From NCBI GenBank assembly GCA_031772625.1, contig CM062815.1, positions 123,365,977 through 123,429,976 on the forward strand: a stretch of DNA of 64,000 nt. Reading direction: 5' to 3'. The position numbers and the translations under genes were made by a program. Shown here piece after piece: positions 1 to 12,560 of this stretch; position 1 is the first letter of the stretch; each line of letters starts with the position of its first letter. This DNA comes from Pinus tabuliformis. Lineage: Eukaryota > Streptophyta > Pinopsida > Pinales > Pinaceae. The notes under the pieces are model-generated. The model saw only the letters and a list, made by a program, of their open reading frames with translations. It made no database searches and was not told where the DNA came from.

Positions 1-3000
1 TGATCTTCACCAACATCTTCAAGTATTCTTCTAAGCCATATAGCTTCACATGTGGCACTACATCATGCTTTATACTCTGCTTCAGTTGATGACAAGGAAA
101 TTGTTGCATGTTTCTTAATGCTCCATGATACAGCTCCTGATCCTATATTGAAGATGTATCCAATGCTGGATTTCCTGTCATCTGGATTTCCGGCCCAATG
201 AGAATCAGAATGACCTGTCAATTCAACATTACAAACATTAGTATATTCAATACCAAAATTGATAGTTCCCTTCAAATATCGAAGGACCCTTTTTGGAGCT
301 ATCCAATGGCTTTCATGAGGCTTAGCCATGAATTGACTAAGTATGCTTACTGCATAAGCAATGTCTGGTCTAGTGGTAGTGAGATAATTCAAACTTCCCA
401 CTAATTGTCGATACAATGTTCCATTCACCTCTTTTGTTCCATCATCACTTCTTAATTTGATATTTTGTTCCAATAGAGTACTCACTGCTTTACATCCATT
501 CATATGAAATTTCTTTAGTACTTCATTTGTATATTTGCTTTGTGTGATTAAGGTCCTTCCATCATCTCTTCATAGTTCAAGAAATAGACAATAGTGCATT
601 TCACCAAGATCCTTCATCTCAAATTCCTGTGATAACTTCATTTTTATATCTTTAATCAATTTATCAACATTCCCTGTTATTATTAGATCATCAACATATA
701 TAGAGAGTAATACTATATCCCCATTTATGTCTATTTTGACATACAAATTAAGATCATTTTTGCTTTTGTTAAATCCCTGTTGAAAGAAGAATTTGTCGAT
801 TTTCTCATTCCAAGATCTAGGTGCATGTTTTAGTCCATATAAGGCCTTTTTGAACTTGCATACAAGATGTTCTTGACCCTTGTTTACAAATCCTTATGGT
901 TGAACAAGATAAATATCTTCTTTTAAGTCGCCATTTAGAAAAGCTGACTTTGCATCTAATTGATGTAACTTCCAATCATATTTAGTTGCCAATGCTATCA
1001 TTATTCTGATTGTATTCATTTTTGCAATCGGAGCAAAGGTATATTCATAATCTATACCTTCTTTGTGTGAATAACCTTTTGCAACCAATCTTGCCTTATA
1101 CTTGTCTATGCTACCATCTGCATTAAATTTTGTCTTGTACAACCATTTTGATCCTATCGAGACTTTATTTTCAGGTAATACTGTTAATTCCCAAGTTTAA
1201 CTTTCCATTATAGAGTCATATTCTTCTTTCATAGCTTCCATCCATTCTTTATGATTTTTAGCTTGTTTATAATTTAAGGGCTCAAAAATAGTCATTACTT
1301 GAGACATTAAAGCATAATCTTTATACCTGATAGGGGCTTGAATCTGTCGTGTTGAACTTCTTAGAGGTTCATTACACTATGGAATACCTTCTCCTCTTTT
1401 TCTTCTCTGTGGAGTGCCTTCATCACTTCTTTGTGCACTTTGACTCCTTGACATGTCTTTTGGAATGTCCATGTGTTCTTGAGTTGATTCCACAACTTCT
1501 TCTTCTTCCTTAAAGTTGTCATAAGGAGGCTTCCATACATTATGTTCATCTTCTTTTATTTGTTTATCTGCATGTTCATGAAATATAACATCTCTACTTG
1601 CAAAGACCTTATGAGTACTTGGATCATACATTTTATATGCTTTTTGATTAGTGCAATATCCAATAAAAATACATTTGATGGCTTTGGCATTTAACTTTCT
1701 CCTATCCTCTTTAGGAATATGAGCAAAGGCCTTGCATCCAAATATCCTTAAATGAATAACTTTAGATTTAAAACCATAAAATGCTTCAAATGGTGTTTTG
1801 TGCTCAAGATACTTAGTAGGGCTTCTATTTTAAGATATACAGTTGTATTAATGGCTTCAGCCCAAAAACTATTAGAAAGTCCTTTATTTTTTAACATACT
1901 ACGAGCACATTCAACTAATGTTCTATTCTTTCTCTCAGCTACTCCATTTTGCTAAGGTGTATGTGGTACTGTAAATTGTTGCATAATTCCATTTTGTTTG
2001 CAATATTTGATAAAAGCTCCTGAAGTGTACTCACCACCTTTATTTGATCAAAGAATTTTAATGCTCTTTCCTGTTTGCTTTTCAACCATACTCTTGAATT
2101 CTTTAAAGTATTCAAAAACATCACTTTTGTTTCTTATAAAGTACACCCATGTGTATCTAGTGCTATCATCAATAAATATAAGAAAGCAATATGCTCCACC
2201 AAGTGACTTAGTTTGCATTGGACCACATACATCAGTATGCACTAGTTCAAGTATTTCACGTTTTCTTCTATTTTCATGCACAGGAAATTCTTCCCTATGT
2301 TGTTTTCCTAGTGCAAAACCTTCACATTCAAAGTGTTCACGCTTAATATTTGGAAGACCTTCTACCATCAATTTCTTTTGTAGTAACATTAGGTCATTAT
2401 GATTTAAGTGTCCATACCTTTGATGCCAAAGCTCTATATTTGACATGCTTGTTGATGCCAAAGCTTGATGCCCATTCTTCATTACATCCAACTTGTATAA
2501 GCCTCCAACTCTCATTCCTTTTGTAACAACCTTGTAGTTGTCCTGCACATCCTTTACCAAACAATGTGATTTCACAAATTCAACTTTTAAATGTTGATCT
2601 GTAATAGTAGAGACTGAAATTAAGTTCTTCTTTAATCCTGGAACATACACCACATTTTGAATTTGTTTTTCTTGTCCATTAGGCATCATAACACTTATAT
2701 CACCATATCCTTTAATTTCATGTGATCTATTATCTCCTAAATAGATGTGTCCACCATTATTAATCTCATGATAAGTATCAAACCAATCTCTTTTGCATGA
2801 CATATGGATTGATGCACCAGAATCTATAAACCAAGCATTATCATCATCAGTTTCTGCTGATAAAGCAACATTGGACACAAACAATTTAAGATTGCTAAAG
2901 TCATGACTAATTGCTTCATCTCTATCAACATAATTTCCTGAATGCCTTCTTTGTTTGAATTGATTAGACCTTCTTTTTATGCAATTCTTAGCAAAATGAC

Positions 3001-3796
3001 CAGGTTTTCCACAGTAATAACACACATAATCTCTACTTGATTTGGCATTTGTCCTTGGTAAAGGTGTACCTTGAAATGATTTTACCTGTGGATTTTTGCT
3101 TTTACTTTTCTCCCACTGTTTTCCTTTGAAGGACTGCTTCCCTTTGGCCATCATTGTTAAATCTAAACTGGGAGATTTTTGTTTAAGACTTATTCTCCGC
3201 TCTTCTTCCTGCATAAGTATACCTGCCAACTCATCAAAAGTAGGAGCCTTCTCTTTAGCTGAAAGACAAGTGATAAACATTTGATATTCATCAAGCATTC
3301 CATTTAATGTCACAGTAACCAAGTTTGTACTAGATATTGTTTCACCAATGTCACCTAATTTATCTTTTAGATCCTTAATTCTAGAAATAAAATTACTCAC
3401 ACTTTCATTTTCTTCCATCTTAATTGAAAGAAGCTTACTCTTTAAATACAATATTCGATTTGTATTCTTTGTCTCATACAAATTTTTGAGAGTGTCCCAT
3501 GTGTCCTTGGATGTTTTGCACTCTCTAATGTGTGGAATAATGTTGTCCTTAACAGACATCCACAAAAGCACCTTCGCTTTGTTTTCCTGTCGTTCCCAAT
3601 CTTGAATTGCAACATTTGTGGCTTGAGGGGACACTGGCTTGACTTCAGCTCCAAACACAATCGTCCATATGTTGTAGCCTTCCATTAAAGTTTGCAACTT
3701 AAACTTCCAATTTGCATAATTTTCACCATCTAACTTGTTAGAGTGAGATAAATAAGATTCTGCCAATATATTAGCCATGTTACTTATTTTCACCAA
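1..3796 (-). pseudogene. Copia-1 gag-pol region (broken)
   Basis: Domains in order on the minus strand: a gag with the UBN2-type N-terminus (about 3100-3796), a CCHC zinc knuckle beginning CYYCGKPGH (about 2990-3030), an aspartic protease motif DSGASIHM (about 2800-2830), the GAG-pre-integrase motif with LWHQRYGH (about 2420), the integrase start HTDVCGP with IDD (about 2160-2240), the RT N-terminal part with KARLVAKGYS and DAKSAFLNG (about 890-1140), and an RNase H part with TRPDIAYAV and SSTEAEYKA (1-500). The family encodes a self-copying polyprotein that assembles in cytoplasmic particles. Several breaks separate the open stretches, so the region is a fossil. Confidence 0.9.
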
Positions 3797-4768
3797 GTAC
3801 CAACCACCAAAGATATTAATTTTTCACAACTTCAATAATTAATTTTCCCACTCCTTAATCACAAATAATAACACCTCAAGCACAAGCCATGAAATTTTAT
3901 TAAGCTTAACAACTCATATATCATTAGACAATATGACTGCCTCTTTCCTCCTTTTTTTATTTTTATTTTTAATATTTCTTCTCCTTTATATATATATAAT
4001 ATTCTTAATCCAAAAACAAACCAAGATTTCACCATTAAAAACCACCAATATTTTACCATTCACTGCCATCATGGTTCCTTATCTTAAATACCATAAAATA
4101 TTCTCCCAAATCAAAAGGCAAAAACAAAACAAGGACGACAACTACTTTTTATTATTTTTTTGTTTTTTTGGTTGGAATTTCCAATATATGAAATATCTTA
4201 CTTTTACCAGATCTTTGGATTAATTCCAATAAAATCAATAAATTTATTTTATCACCACGTATGGATGCAAGAGATTTATAAAAAAATATTTAGAGTATCC
4301 TTTTACCCTTGCTAACTCCGTGTAGCAGTGAAGACTCCTCAAACAACGGTCTTGGTCAAGAAGCAACAACGTTGTCTCACTGTCACTACAACCACTCTTT
4401 CTCCGGTTAGGCAGTCTTATACGTAGCAGCTCTTTCCTCCAGCAGTTCAGCTTCTAGTAGATTGTAGCTGATCGCCCTTCACTAGAAGCTTTGCACAGAG
4501 ATCGCTCTTCACCAAAATATCTACACAGAAATTCTCTCCAACTTTCAACGCTACAGTCTTTCAACCCTCTCTGCAACACAACAGTCCCTCAAATGCAGCA
4601 CACCGATTTATCTGTTGTCACACCCTCACAGATCTCTCACTCTGATCGCATAGGACATTACTCTCTCAGCACTCAACCCTGCTGGCAAAATTCCAGACTT
4701 TCAACACACGGGTCTCTCACAAAAGCTCACACAGAGACCTCACACCTCACCCTCTCAACACTGAACGA
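3797..4768 (-). other. Untranslated leader of Copia-1
   Basis: About 970 bases between priming site and gag. The LTR-proximal part is CT-rich on the plus strand, and the gag-proximal part (about 3930-4240) is very AT-rich. No protein domain is recognisable here. Confidence 0.6.
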
Positions 4769-4781
4769 GGCTCTGATACCA
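4769..4781 (-). other. Primer binding site of Copia-1 (initiator-Met tRNA)
   Basis: The minus strand reads TGGTATCAGAGCC, the exact complement of the 3' end of plant initiator methionine tRNA, the usual primer of plant copia elements. It lies directly inside the LTR. Confidence 0.9.
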
Positions 4782-4784
4782 AAT

Positions 4785-5009
4785 TAGAGAACACAAGACA
4801 CAGCGGATTGAACTGAACACAAACACTCAGAAAACTTGCTCATTCGATTGCCAAAGAGGGTTTTTATACATAGTGGAGAAGTTTCTGGAGTCGGTGACGG
4901 TGGCTTCTTCAGGAAGCTATCTAACTCTCGAAACTTCTGTCGAATTCTCCAGAAGGAGCTAGACTCTGCATTTAATGCACGTGGTTGGAATTATTAATGT
5001 TTTCCAACA
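4785..5009 (-). repeat. 5' LTR of Copia-1 (about 225 bp)
   Basis: On the minus strand the LTR begins TGTTGGAAAACATT at 5009 and ends next to the priming site near 4785. A TATA-like TATAAAAA lies at 4861-4868 (minus strand), a plausible Pol II start for the element. The inner end is placed by its closeness to the priming site, since no second LTR is in view, so it may be off by a few bases. Confidence 0.75.
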
Positions 5010-5412
5010 CTCGGGTCTTGAATTTATGGAAAATTATAATTAATTATTAAGAGGTGAACATAAAGAGATGCGTTGAGAGAAAATAAGTGCTATATAATAG
5101 TTAATCTTTAGTGTTTAATTTAAATATGGTTAAATTAAAGTAAAATATAATAAATGAGATAAATTTGTTTAAGGTTAAAGATCAATTTGTAATATATTAT
5201 ATATATTCTTAATAAATTTATATTAATTTAAAATAAATAAATATTTGGTAGATTAGTTTGATTGAATAAAAATTATGCTTTATAGGGAGATTAGATTATT
5301 ATTTTAATTGTTTTATAAATTTTACAAATTCTATGCATTCTATCAAATGTAGTGTTGTGTAATGCAATAAAAAACACATTTTTCTCTCACTCCATCAACA
5401 ATACTCTTGTAA

Positions 5413-5433
5413 AAAATGATATTGTACTTGCAC
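5413..5433 (+). repeat. Left target-site duplication of the SINE
   Basis: This stretch, containing AATGATATTGTACTTGCAC, is repeated at 5628-5648 with one base changed (TTGCAC versus TTACAC). Confidence 0.85.
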
Positions 5434-5627
5434 ATGGGTGTTATCCCGCGTGGAAGGGACGGCCAGTTAATAGCATCCCCACCCGGGTTCGACCCTCGAC
5501 GCATGTCAGCGCTGCTCTATAGCTATTGTAAACATCTCGCTTTTGTATATATGTAAAAATTGTGAATCTGGGTTAATATATAGCTTCTAAAAGAGGGACT
5601 CACCCCCTTCCCCCCTCATTTAAAAAG
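5434..5627 (+). mobile_element. tRNA-derived SINE with target-site duplications
   Basis: A ~194-bp GC-richer insert in AT-rich DNA. It carries a clear Pol III B box, GGTTCGACCC (5486-5495), in a tRNA-like 5' part, and ends in an A-rich tail. It is flanked by a 21-bp direct repeat at 5413-5433 and 5628-5648 that differs at one base, the hallmark of LINE-mediated insertion. An A box is not clear. SINEs have no coding capacity and borrow LINE machinery. The near-perfect target duplication suggests a fairly recent insertion. Confidence 0.8.
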
Positions 5628-5648
5628 AAAATGATATTGTACTTACAC
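5628..5648 (+). repeat. Right target-site duplication of the SINE
   Basis: This is the second copy of the 21-bp direct repeat, directly after the A-rich SINE tail. Confidence 0.85.
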
Positions 5649-6568
5649 TACATTGACGTTGGAAATCACTATGAATTATGAGATGAAACTGTTGTTTTAA
5701 CTTTCAAATATGTTAAATTATAAACATTAGAATAATGAGCAACCCAGAATATTTAATTACATTAAAAAATTATATCTATCATGTAAGAAAAATAAATATA
5801 CTATGTTAAAGTTATTGCTTAATTCATAATAATATATATTTAGCATATGTGATACCATATTATTAGCATATTAAAAAAAATCAATATGTTTTCCAAAATC
5901 AACAAGACAATATATAAGGGCATCTCTTTGTATCTACAAACTTAAACATTAAATTAAATGTTAAAGGTGTGAAATTGATTATGTTAATGGGTTGAAATTG
6001 ATTATTTATAACATGATTATCATAGAACTTCACTTATATCGTTTATCCCTTTTATTATTTATTGTAAGTTACTCTGTGAAATTTATTAAAATGTGATCAT
6101 TTTGATAAATAAATAGTTAAATTTATCATCTTAAAAAATATAGATTGATAAATATAAAATAACATATTTTAAATCAAATTTATAAAAAAAAATTACTTAA
6201 AAAATTACTTTATAAAAATATTTAATTTTAAATATCCACATCAAAATTTTAAAATATTAATTTATTTTTTTCACTATCTTAACTTCATGATTAGAAAAAT
6301 GCTTAATAGCAAAATCTATATGCTTAACTTTAACTTCATGATTAGAAAAATGCTTGATACCAAAATCTATAGGCTTAATCAATAAAACTTTAATATAATG
6401 AAAAGTGTAGTATAATGAAAAGTGTAGTAGGAACTAGATAAGTTAAACCCAATAGTTTCTAAGGCCCTTTTAAATAAGTTTATAAAAATTGTTTTCAAAA
6501 ATCAAATGTGATTATCAATTAATTATTTTTTTAAAGTTAAAGGCCAGAAAATATATTGTTTATCTAGT

Positions 6569-6670
6569 CCATGGAGCCTTGGATTGACGGTTAATGGGTG
6601 CACTGTTAAAACACTCATTGGGATAAGTCAGTAGTTCAAATCCCTATAGATAGCTTACCTACCAAAAAAA
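6569..6670 (+). mobile_element. Possible second SINE (partial)
   Basis: The stretch contains a B-box-like AGTTCAAATCC (6633-6643) about 60 bases after GGATTGACGGTTAATGGG, and ends in a short A run (about 6664-6671). The spacing resembles a tRNA-derived SINE head. I could not find convincing target duplications, so this is tentative. Confidence 0.35.
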
Positions 6671-7381
6671 ATTAATTTATCCATAATTCTATAATTGATT
6701 ATGTTTATATATCATTATATAATATAACTACAAACAAAAAAACCAAACAAACTGAATTAACATCTCAGGACATAGACATCCATTATAAATTAAAATAATA
6801 ATAATAAAATAACCATTCAAGTTTGCAAGATTTTGATTTGAGTTTAATTTCAGATACATTTAAGATATTACACCAATATGAAAATGTCATGAGCCTTTAT
6901 TTAGAGAAGATACCACAAGCAGATAGTAGATGGAAATGGAGAGCCACTTTACACCACTGGTTATAACATATCATCTTCCAATAACCATCTTAGGCCATTG
7001 TTACTTCATTGTGAACTAGATCTCTTTGATGACACCCTAGTGGTATGTGGCTATTTAAAATGTAGAGAGTTGAAGATAACTTCTTTGGAATGTCACACTA
7101 TCATATTATGTCAATGGCTAACTACCAAAAGTTGATGGTTCAACACCTCCTACTACAATTAAGGATCCAATAAATAATATAAAAAGAACATGTATGAACG
7201 ATTACATATGCTCTGTTTTTAAAAAATAAGAAACCAAAACAACTTTGTTTCTTTTGAAGTTGACCACTCGACTCCTTTTATTGAGCCATCCAAGACTTTT
7301 AATGAGCCAAAATATTATGCCAATACTACCCAAAACATTTTTACTATGAGATCCGAAAAGTTGAACAAGTTGAGAGCAACA

Positions 7382-8134
7382 TGTTGGATAATGTAACTAA
7401 TTTTGGTCTTTATAATTTGTACCATTATGTATTTTTATGTAAAAAGCAAAAGAAAAGAAAAAAGAAAAAATATTATTAATTTTCTAGACGATCATGTTCT
7501 TCATGCTTTTAGGTTTTTGAGTCAAAGTCCTATTTGGACCGAATGTAAAAGAAAAATAATAAATTTAGGATAGAAACCCCTCCAGATGCCAAGTTGACCT
7601 GCATGTCAAATCTGCCTTGCCCCAAAGGACATGTCTATTCCCACCCCTCTAACTATATAAATAGAGGGAAGATGGAGCTCATTTGGACACACACACTTGA
7701 ATGGTTTTTGGTCTAAAATATCACATAAAGGGCAGAGAAGAAGTTTAGAGTCGAAGTCTAAAAAATAGGATATTTTCTTGAGCTAGGATTTGAAGAAGAT
7801 TTGCCTTGGTTCGTCTCTTGTTGCTGATGAATTTGTTGAATGAAAGGGAAGTTCGACATCGCATCTGGAGGTGGAAGTGTATGTGGTTATGGCTCTTGGA
7901 TATCTCATTTGATTTGATTCTATAAGAAGAGAATTTTTTGGGTTTTCCCCTTGGAGGGATTTTGCCTTGGCTTAGAGCCTATATTTTGTGTTTTACTGTC
8001 TTTTGTGATCTTCATATTTTATTAGTAATTGCTTGACGAAGAAAAAACATAATAATTAAAATTTTAAGAGTCTCACAAATAATTATCATATAATGGAAAT
8101 CTAGTAATAAGCTAAAACCTCCCAATTTCCAACC
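7382..8134 (+). repeat. Left LTR of the old element (about 753 bp)
   Basis: It matches 11793-12555 over its full length with scattered differences and small length changes. A TATAAATA-like box lies near 7655 (ACTATATAAATAGAGG), a plausible LTR promoter. Confidence 0.85.
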
Positions 8135-8145
8135 GTATGAGAGCT
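8132..8145 (+). other. Decayed primer binding site
   Basis: The sequence next to the left LTR, CCGTATGAGAGCTA, resembles the initiator-Met priming site TGGTATCAGAGC at most positions. Its place directly after the LTR supports the call. Confidence 0.5.
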
Positions 8146-9419
8146 AAGGTAGGGAAAAAAGAGGTTGAGGATTCATCTCTTGGGAAGATTGTTGTAATGA
8201 CTATGGTAGCATGCTCTCTCTCTATGGCTCTGGCTCATCTCTATGGTTCGACCAACTATGAAACTTTTGCTCGCTTAGTTTTGTTGATTCGAATTTCAAC
8301 TATGTGACACATATGGATTATATGACTCTCGACATACTTCACTTCTTATCAAGGCTCGCATTAACAAGTGATTCGTATATAAGTTCAGTAACTAAAAGAT
8401 CCTCGCGAAAGTTTCGACTCACATTATATTTTGACTTTTCTCTAGCTCGTAATTAAATTACAGAGGCTCATCCTGTGCCACGAATTTATTTGTGGAACCC
8501 TGTGCATGATGCGGAGGTTTGTTGTTGAGGCTCCACTACTCTTCTAAGTGACATCACATTGATTTTTGGAGTGATTTAATATCGCTCATGCAATAAATTG
8601 AATCAGATTTGATGGCTTGCTTGTTCATAACAAAGCTCACATATCAAAGGCATGCTTGATCACTTGCAGTTCAGTCATGGTAAGTTGATCTCGATATTCT
8701 AAGGATAAAGGATCATGGCTCAAAGGGCATCATGACCGACCTGTGGCTTGCAGTCCTGTGAAAGCAATTTGATTTTTTGAGTGTTGTGGCTCTTATGTAC
8801 TCAGTAGCAATGGATCACATCTTATTCTTTCTGAATGACATTGTGGCTCAATGAGTTGGAATTTTTCCTAAGATCACACAAAAATTTGAGGCTCACAATA
8901 AGTTGCTAAGGCCCCCCTGTGATAATGTTCTACGGTGGCTTTGGTAACATTAATGTTGGAGAGTCTACAGAAGTCATATGTGACTTTGACTCATAGTGAA
9001 AAATATGCATTGTTTCACTTGATTACAAATAACCTACTTGAAGAATGAACAGAACGTTGAAGCCTTTGGAAGCAGCCTTGGATTAATAAACAATGCTATC
9101 AAAAGGGATCAATAATTGGAGAAGAAAGAAACACATTTATTAAAGGATAATTAGTTATGAAAAGAATCTAGATCGATGCAAGGAAGAAGTTTGAGTCACC
9201 TTGCTATGACAAAAAGAAGGGACCCATCCTATGAACTTGGGAACCTCATGTAGAAACAAGAACTTTAGTATCAAGGACAAAAGAAAAGTCTGAAGTACCT
9301 ATGTTGAAGAATGATCAGTACTTGAAAGTCATAAAAGGACTGAATCCTTGAGAAGAAAAAGGCAGGGTAAAAGGTATGTACACTTTATTTTATGTTATGA
9401 TAAAGTGTTTGAAAAGTAA

Positions 9420-9840
9420 TTAGGGTTTTGCAAGCATACTTTGTATGGTAAAAGTCTAGGTTTTGTAGAACTTACATTCTTGAAGGTTTTTGATATCTAG
9501 GGTTTGTAAACCCTAAATGGGATTTGGATTAGAAAACCCTAGAAAAGGTGAAAAACCCTAACCCTATTTTGGTTGTTCACTCTATATAAAAAAAAACCTA
9601 GAAATAAAACATCTAGGGTTTGTAGATCGAAATCTTGCAAGGATAAACTAGGGTATATGGTAAAACCCTAGCAAAGGGTTGAACAGAATAAACCTTGGGA
9701 CTTGAAAGTCGAAACCCAAGGGTTGGTGTTTTTGCTAAAAATCCTATCAAGGGTTAGATCAATAAATATAGGGTTTATAATTAGAACCCTTGAAGTACAC
9801 CCTCTCAGAAACCATGGAAACCCTATATTGATAGTATTAA
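9420..9840. repeat. Cluster of telomere-like / telo-box motifs inside the old element
   Basis: About ten copies of TAGGGTTT, AAACCCTA or close variants occur in both orientations within 420 bases. One pair forms the perfect palindrome TAGGGTTTGTAAACCCTA at 9498-9515. They are spaced irregularly, so this is not a telomere array. AAACCCTA is also the plant telo-box motif. Whether these belong to the original element or were gained later is unclear. Confidence 0.6.
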
Positions 9841-11792
9841 CATCATGCTCTTTTCTTTGTATATTGTGCTTGGCTGTACTTGTTGGTAAAAATTGCAGGT
9901 ACATAATAAAGGAAGCAAGATAAGAAGGACAAAGCAAAGCAAGACTCATTCTTGATGATGACTCCTTAAAGATGGTGAGAATGATGGAAAGAGGGAACTA
10001 CAAGGACCCTAATGAACATGATTTTGAAGCTTTCAGCTGATAAGTTCATTCCAGAACACATTGATGATTGAAAGATGAAGTAGAACCTTGTTGCAATAGG
10101 AAGATAAAACATGAAAAAGCAATGATGACTTCAGAGGGAGCAAGACAGATTGCTAAAGCATGTAAAGAAGTTGGAAAGATAGTTTGTTTGATGATATTGA
10201 TCAGCATCATATATGGACTCCTAAAGAAAGAGAAAGAGTTGACAAAGACAACTCCATAGAAGAAGGATTGGAACCTATTCATGCAACAACACTTTGACAT
10301 CATGTCATGGAAAGAAAGGATCACAAAGATCCTCTATAGGAACAAAGTTATAAGGAGATTCTTCAATATATAAAAGAAGAATCATGATGACATAACAAGA
10401 ATATACCAAGCTTCCTAGACGTTTTCAAGGTACAATTGCAACATGAAGGAGGTCTCATCTTCAAAATAAGAAGCAGTTTGATCCAAAGGAAGTGGACTAA
10501 GATGATTGGTTGAAGAAAGAAGAATTCTCTTTGACTAATGACTAAATGGCTAGGAGTATGGAAAAGTACTCTAGTGTGGAGATAGACCATATGGAAGGAT
10601 GTTGATCTCAAAAATAACAAGTAAGCAAAATTTGATAACTTGACAAAAGGCCATTAGGTTGAGGTAATCATGATATTGATGTTTTGGTATTGGTTATCTG
10701 GTTGGTATATGGTTTTTGCTACCTGGAAAATGGTCAGTTGAGGCAATTCAATGAATACATGGATTGAGTGGATGGCTTTGGTAATCCTTGGAAGATTATG
10801 TGGTCAATATGTCTATATCATCTTGGGGTGGAAAGGTAGCAGTACAAAAGGATAACTTGATGTTCATATGACGATGAAGATCACTTTCATGATGAGAAGA
10901 AGCTATGTCTAGCTCTAACTTGATTGACTCAGTATAATGCCTTTGTTGATGATGACTAGAGGAAAGTGATTTGAGAGGTTGAAGGCTTGAATCATGTCAT
11001 AGCTTGGTTCCAAGAAGATCAAAGCTCAATTTGATGAGATGTGAAAAAAAGGAGGAACCATACAACTAAGATCTTCATGAAGGACTACTAGTTGATATAT
11101 TGATGAGGACACGATAGAAGAATTTGTGGATTATGACTTCCCAATTAAAAGGAACTAAGGAATTTCCTATATGCTTAAGAGGGAATAAGAAGTATCCTTG
11201 AATGTTTAAAAAGGAGAAAGGATATGTTCCTTGATCAAGAGGGAATGCATATCTCCTCTCTAGTTGAGAGTGAGATGGACATTATATTCTCAATTTAATG
11301 TGTCATACACTAGACCAGGACTAGCATTCGTATGTTTAGTGAAGGCCATGAAGGGAGAACAAGGTCCAAAGGATTGGATAAGCATCTGAGATTGATACTC
11401 CTTGAGGATAAAGAATCCAAAATAGGAAGTGCACTGACACTCTTTGATAATTGGATAGGTATCCAAGATAAGAGTGGTTGAAGAGGAATTGAATTCTTTG
11501 AGGATGGGTAATCAAAGATAAGAATAGTCCTAAAAGGACATACTTAGTGAATATCTGGATGGGGTATGTGTCTTAAGAGGTAGTATGGTGTCTCACGTAA
11601 AGCCTCCCATTAGTATGCTCTAATATAAATAGAGCTCGTCAATTAAAGGCCTTACCAGATTGACAATGTTGGTTATGATGTTGATGCTTAAAGATGGCTT
11701 ATCAATCTGACTCTTCTTATGAGAATATTTCAGTTTGAGAGTATCCATGTATCAAGTGTACAATTATGAATACCTCCCTAGTTAAGAGGGAG

Positions 11793-12555
11793 TGTTGGAG
11801 AATGTAACTAGTTTCGGTCTTCATAATTTGTACCATTATGTATTTTATGTAAAAAGCAAAAGAAAAGAAAAAGAAAAGTTATTATTATTTTTCTAGACAA
11901 GCATGTTCTTCATGCTTTTAGTTTTTTAAGACAATGTCTTATTTGGACCGAATGTAATAGAAAAAATAAAAAATAAAAAATAAAATTCAATATGTAATTT
12001 TGGTACAAAAACCCCTCTAGATGCCAAGTCAGCCTTTCCCCAAATGACATGTCTATTTGCACCCCTCTAAACTATATAAATAAAGGGAAGATGGAGCTCA
12101 TTTGCACACACACACTTGAATGGTTTTTGGTCTGAAATATTGCAGAAAGGGAAGAGAAGAAGTAAATAGCCGAAGTTTGAAAGAGAGGATATTTTCTCGA
12201 ACTAGAATTCGAGGAAGATTTGGCTTGGTTCTTCTCTTGTTGTTAATGAATGTGTTGAATGAAAGGGAGGTTTGACTTGGCATCTAGAGGTGGAATTTTA
12301 TGTGGTTATGGGTATTGGATATCTCATTTGATTTTATTCTATAAGAATATAATTTTATGGGTTTTCCCCTTGGAGGGGTTTTACCCTGGCTTGGAACCTA
12401 CATCTTGTGTTCTATTGTCTTCTGTGATCTTCATGTTCTTTGGTAATTTCTTGATGAAGAAATAAAACATAATAATAAAAATGCTAACAATCTCACAAGT
12501 AATTATCATGTAATGGAAATCTAGTTATAAGTTGAAAACCTCTTGATTTCAAACA
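11793..12555 (+). repeat. Right LTR of the old element (about 763 bp)
   Basis: This is the second copy of the LTR, preceded by the purine tract AAGAGGGAG (11784-11792) and followed by the CAACA target duplication (12556-12560). The TATA-like box recurs near 12073. Confidence 0.85.
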
Positions 12556-12560
12556 CAACA

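Larger units (their letters stand above)
1..5009 (-). mobile_element. Ty1/copia LTR retrotransposon (Copia-1), cut by the window edge
   Basis: Read on the minus strand, the element runs from a short 5' LTR (4785-5009) through an initiator-Met tRNA priming site (4769-4781), a leader of about 1 kb, gag, protease, integrase, reverse transcriptase and RNase H, and leaves the window at position 1 inside RNase H. The order protease-integrase-RT-RNase H is the copia order. The 3' LTR and right-hand target duplication lie outside the window. The coding region is broken in several places, so this is a fossil. Its age cannot be judged because only one LTR is visible. Confidence 0.93.
5010..7376. other. 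AT-rich intergenic spacer with SINE pieces
   Basis: Strongly AT-rich DNA with no supportable reading frame. It holds the SINE at 5434-5627, a SINE-like piece at about 6569-6670, and a short local duplication (about 6285-6320 and 6330-6390, sharing TTAACTTCATGATTAGAAAA). Nothing else stands out. Confidence 0.6.
7382..12555 (+). mobile_element. Old LTR retrotransposon, probably Ty1/copia, coding part decayed
   Basis: Two long direct repeats, 7382-8134 and 11793-12555, start TGTTGGA and end near CAAACA. They bound a 3.7-kb interior. The same five bases, CAACA, lie just outside both ends (7377-7381 and 12556-12560), as expected of a target duplication. A decayed initiator-Met priming site follows the left LTR and a purine tract precedes the right LTR. 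The interior has no long open frame. A stretch near 11.25-11.47 kb (plus strand) still resembles the copia RNase H region, with TRPGLAF and, further on, a trace of the D-W-x-G motif. It is heavily broken. LTRs differ visibly throughout, so it is much older than Copia-3. Confidence 0.85.

Noticed and set aside
4491-4787. A 98-residue open frame on the plus strand over the Copia-1 leader
   Set aside because: It runs antisense to the element through its leader and priming site and has no recognisable domain.
9668-10620. Short open frames in the interior of the old LTR element
   Set aside because: Their lengths are ordinary for chance, and overlapping frames are open on both strands with no domain match.
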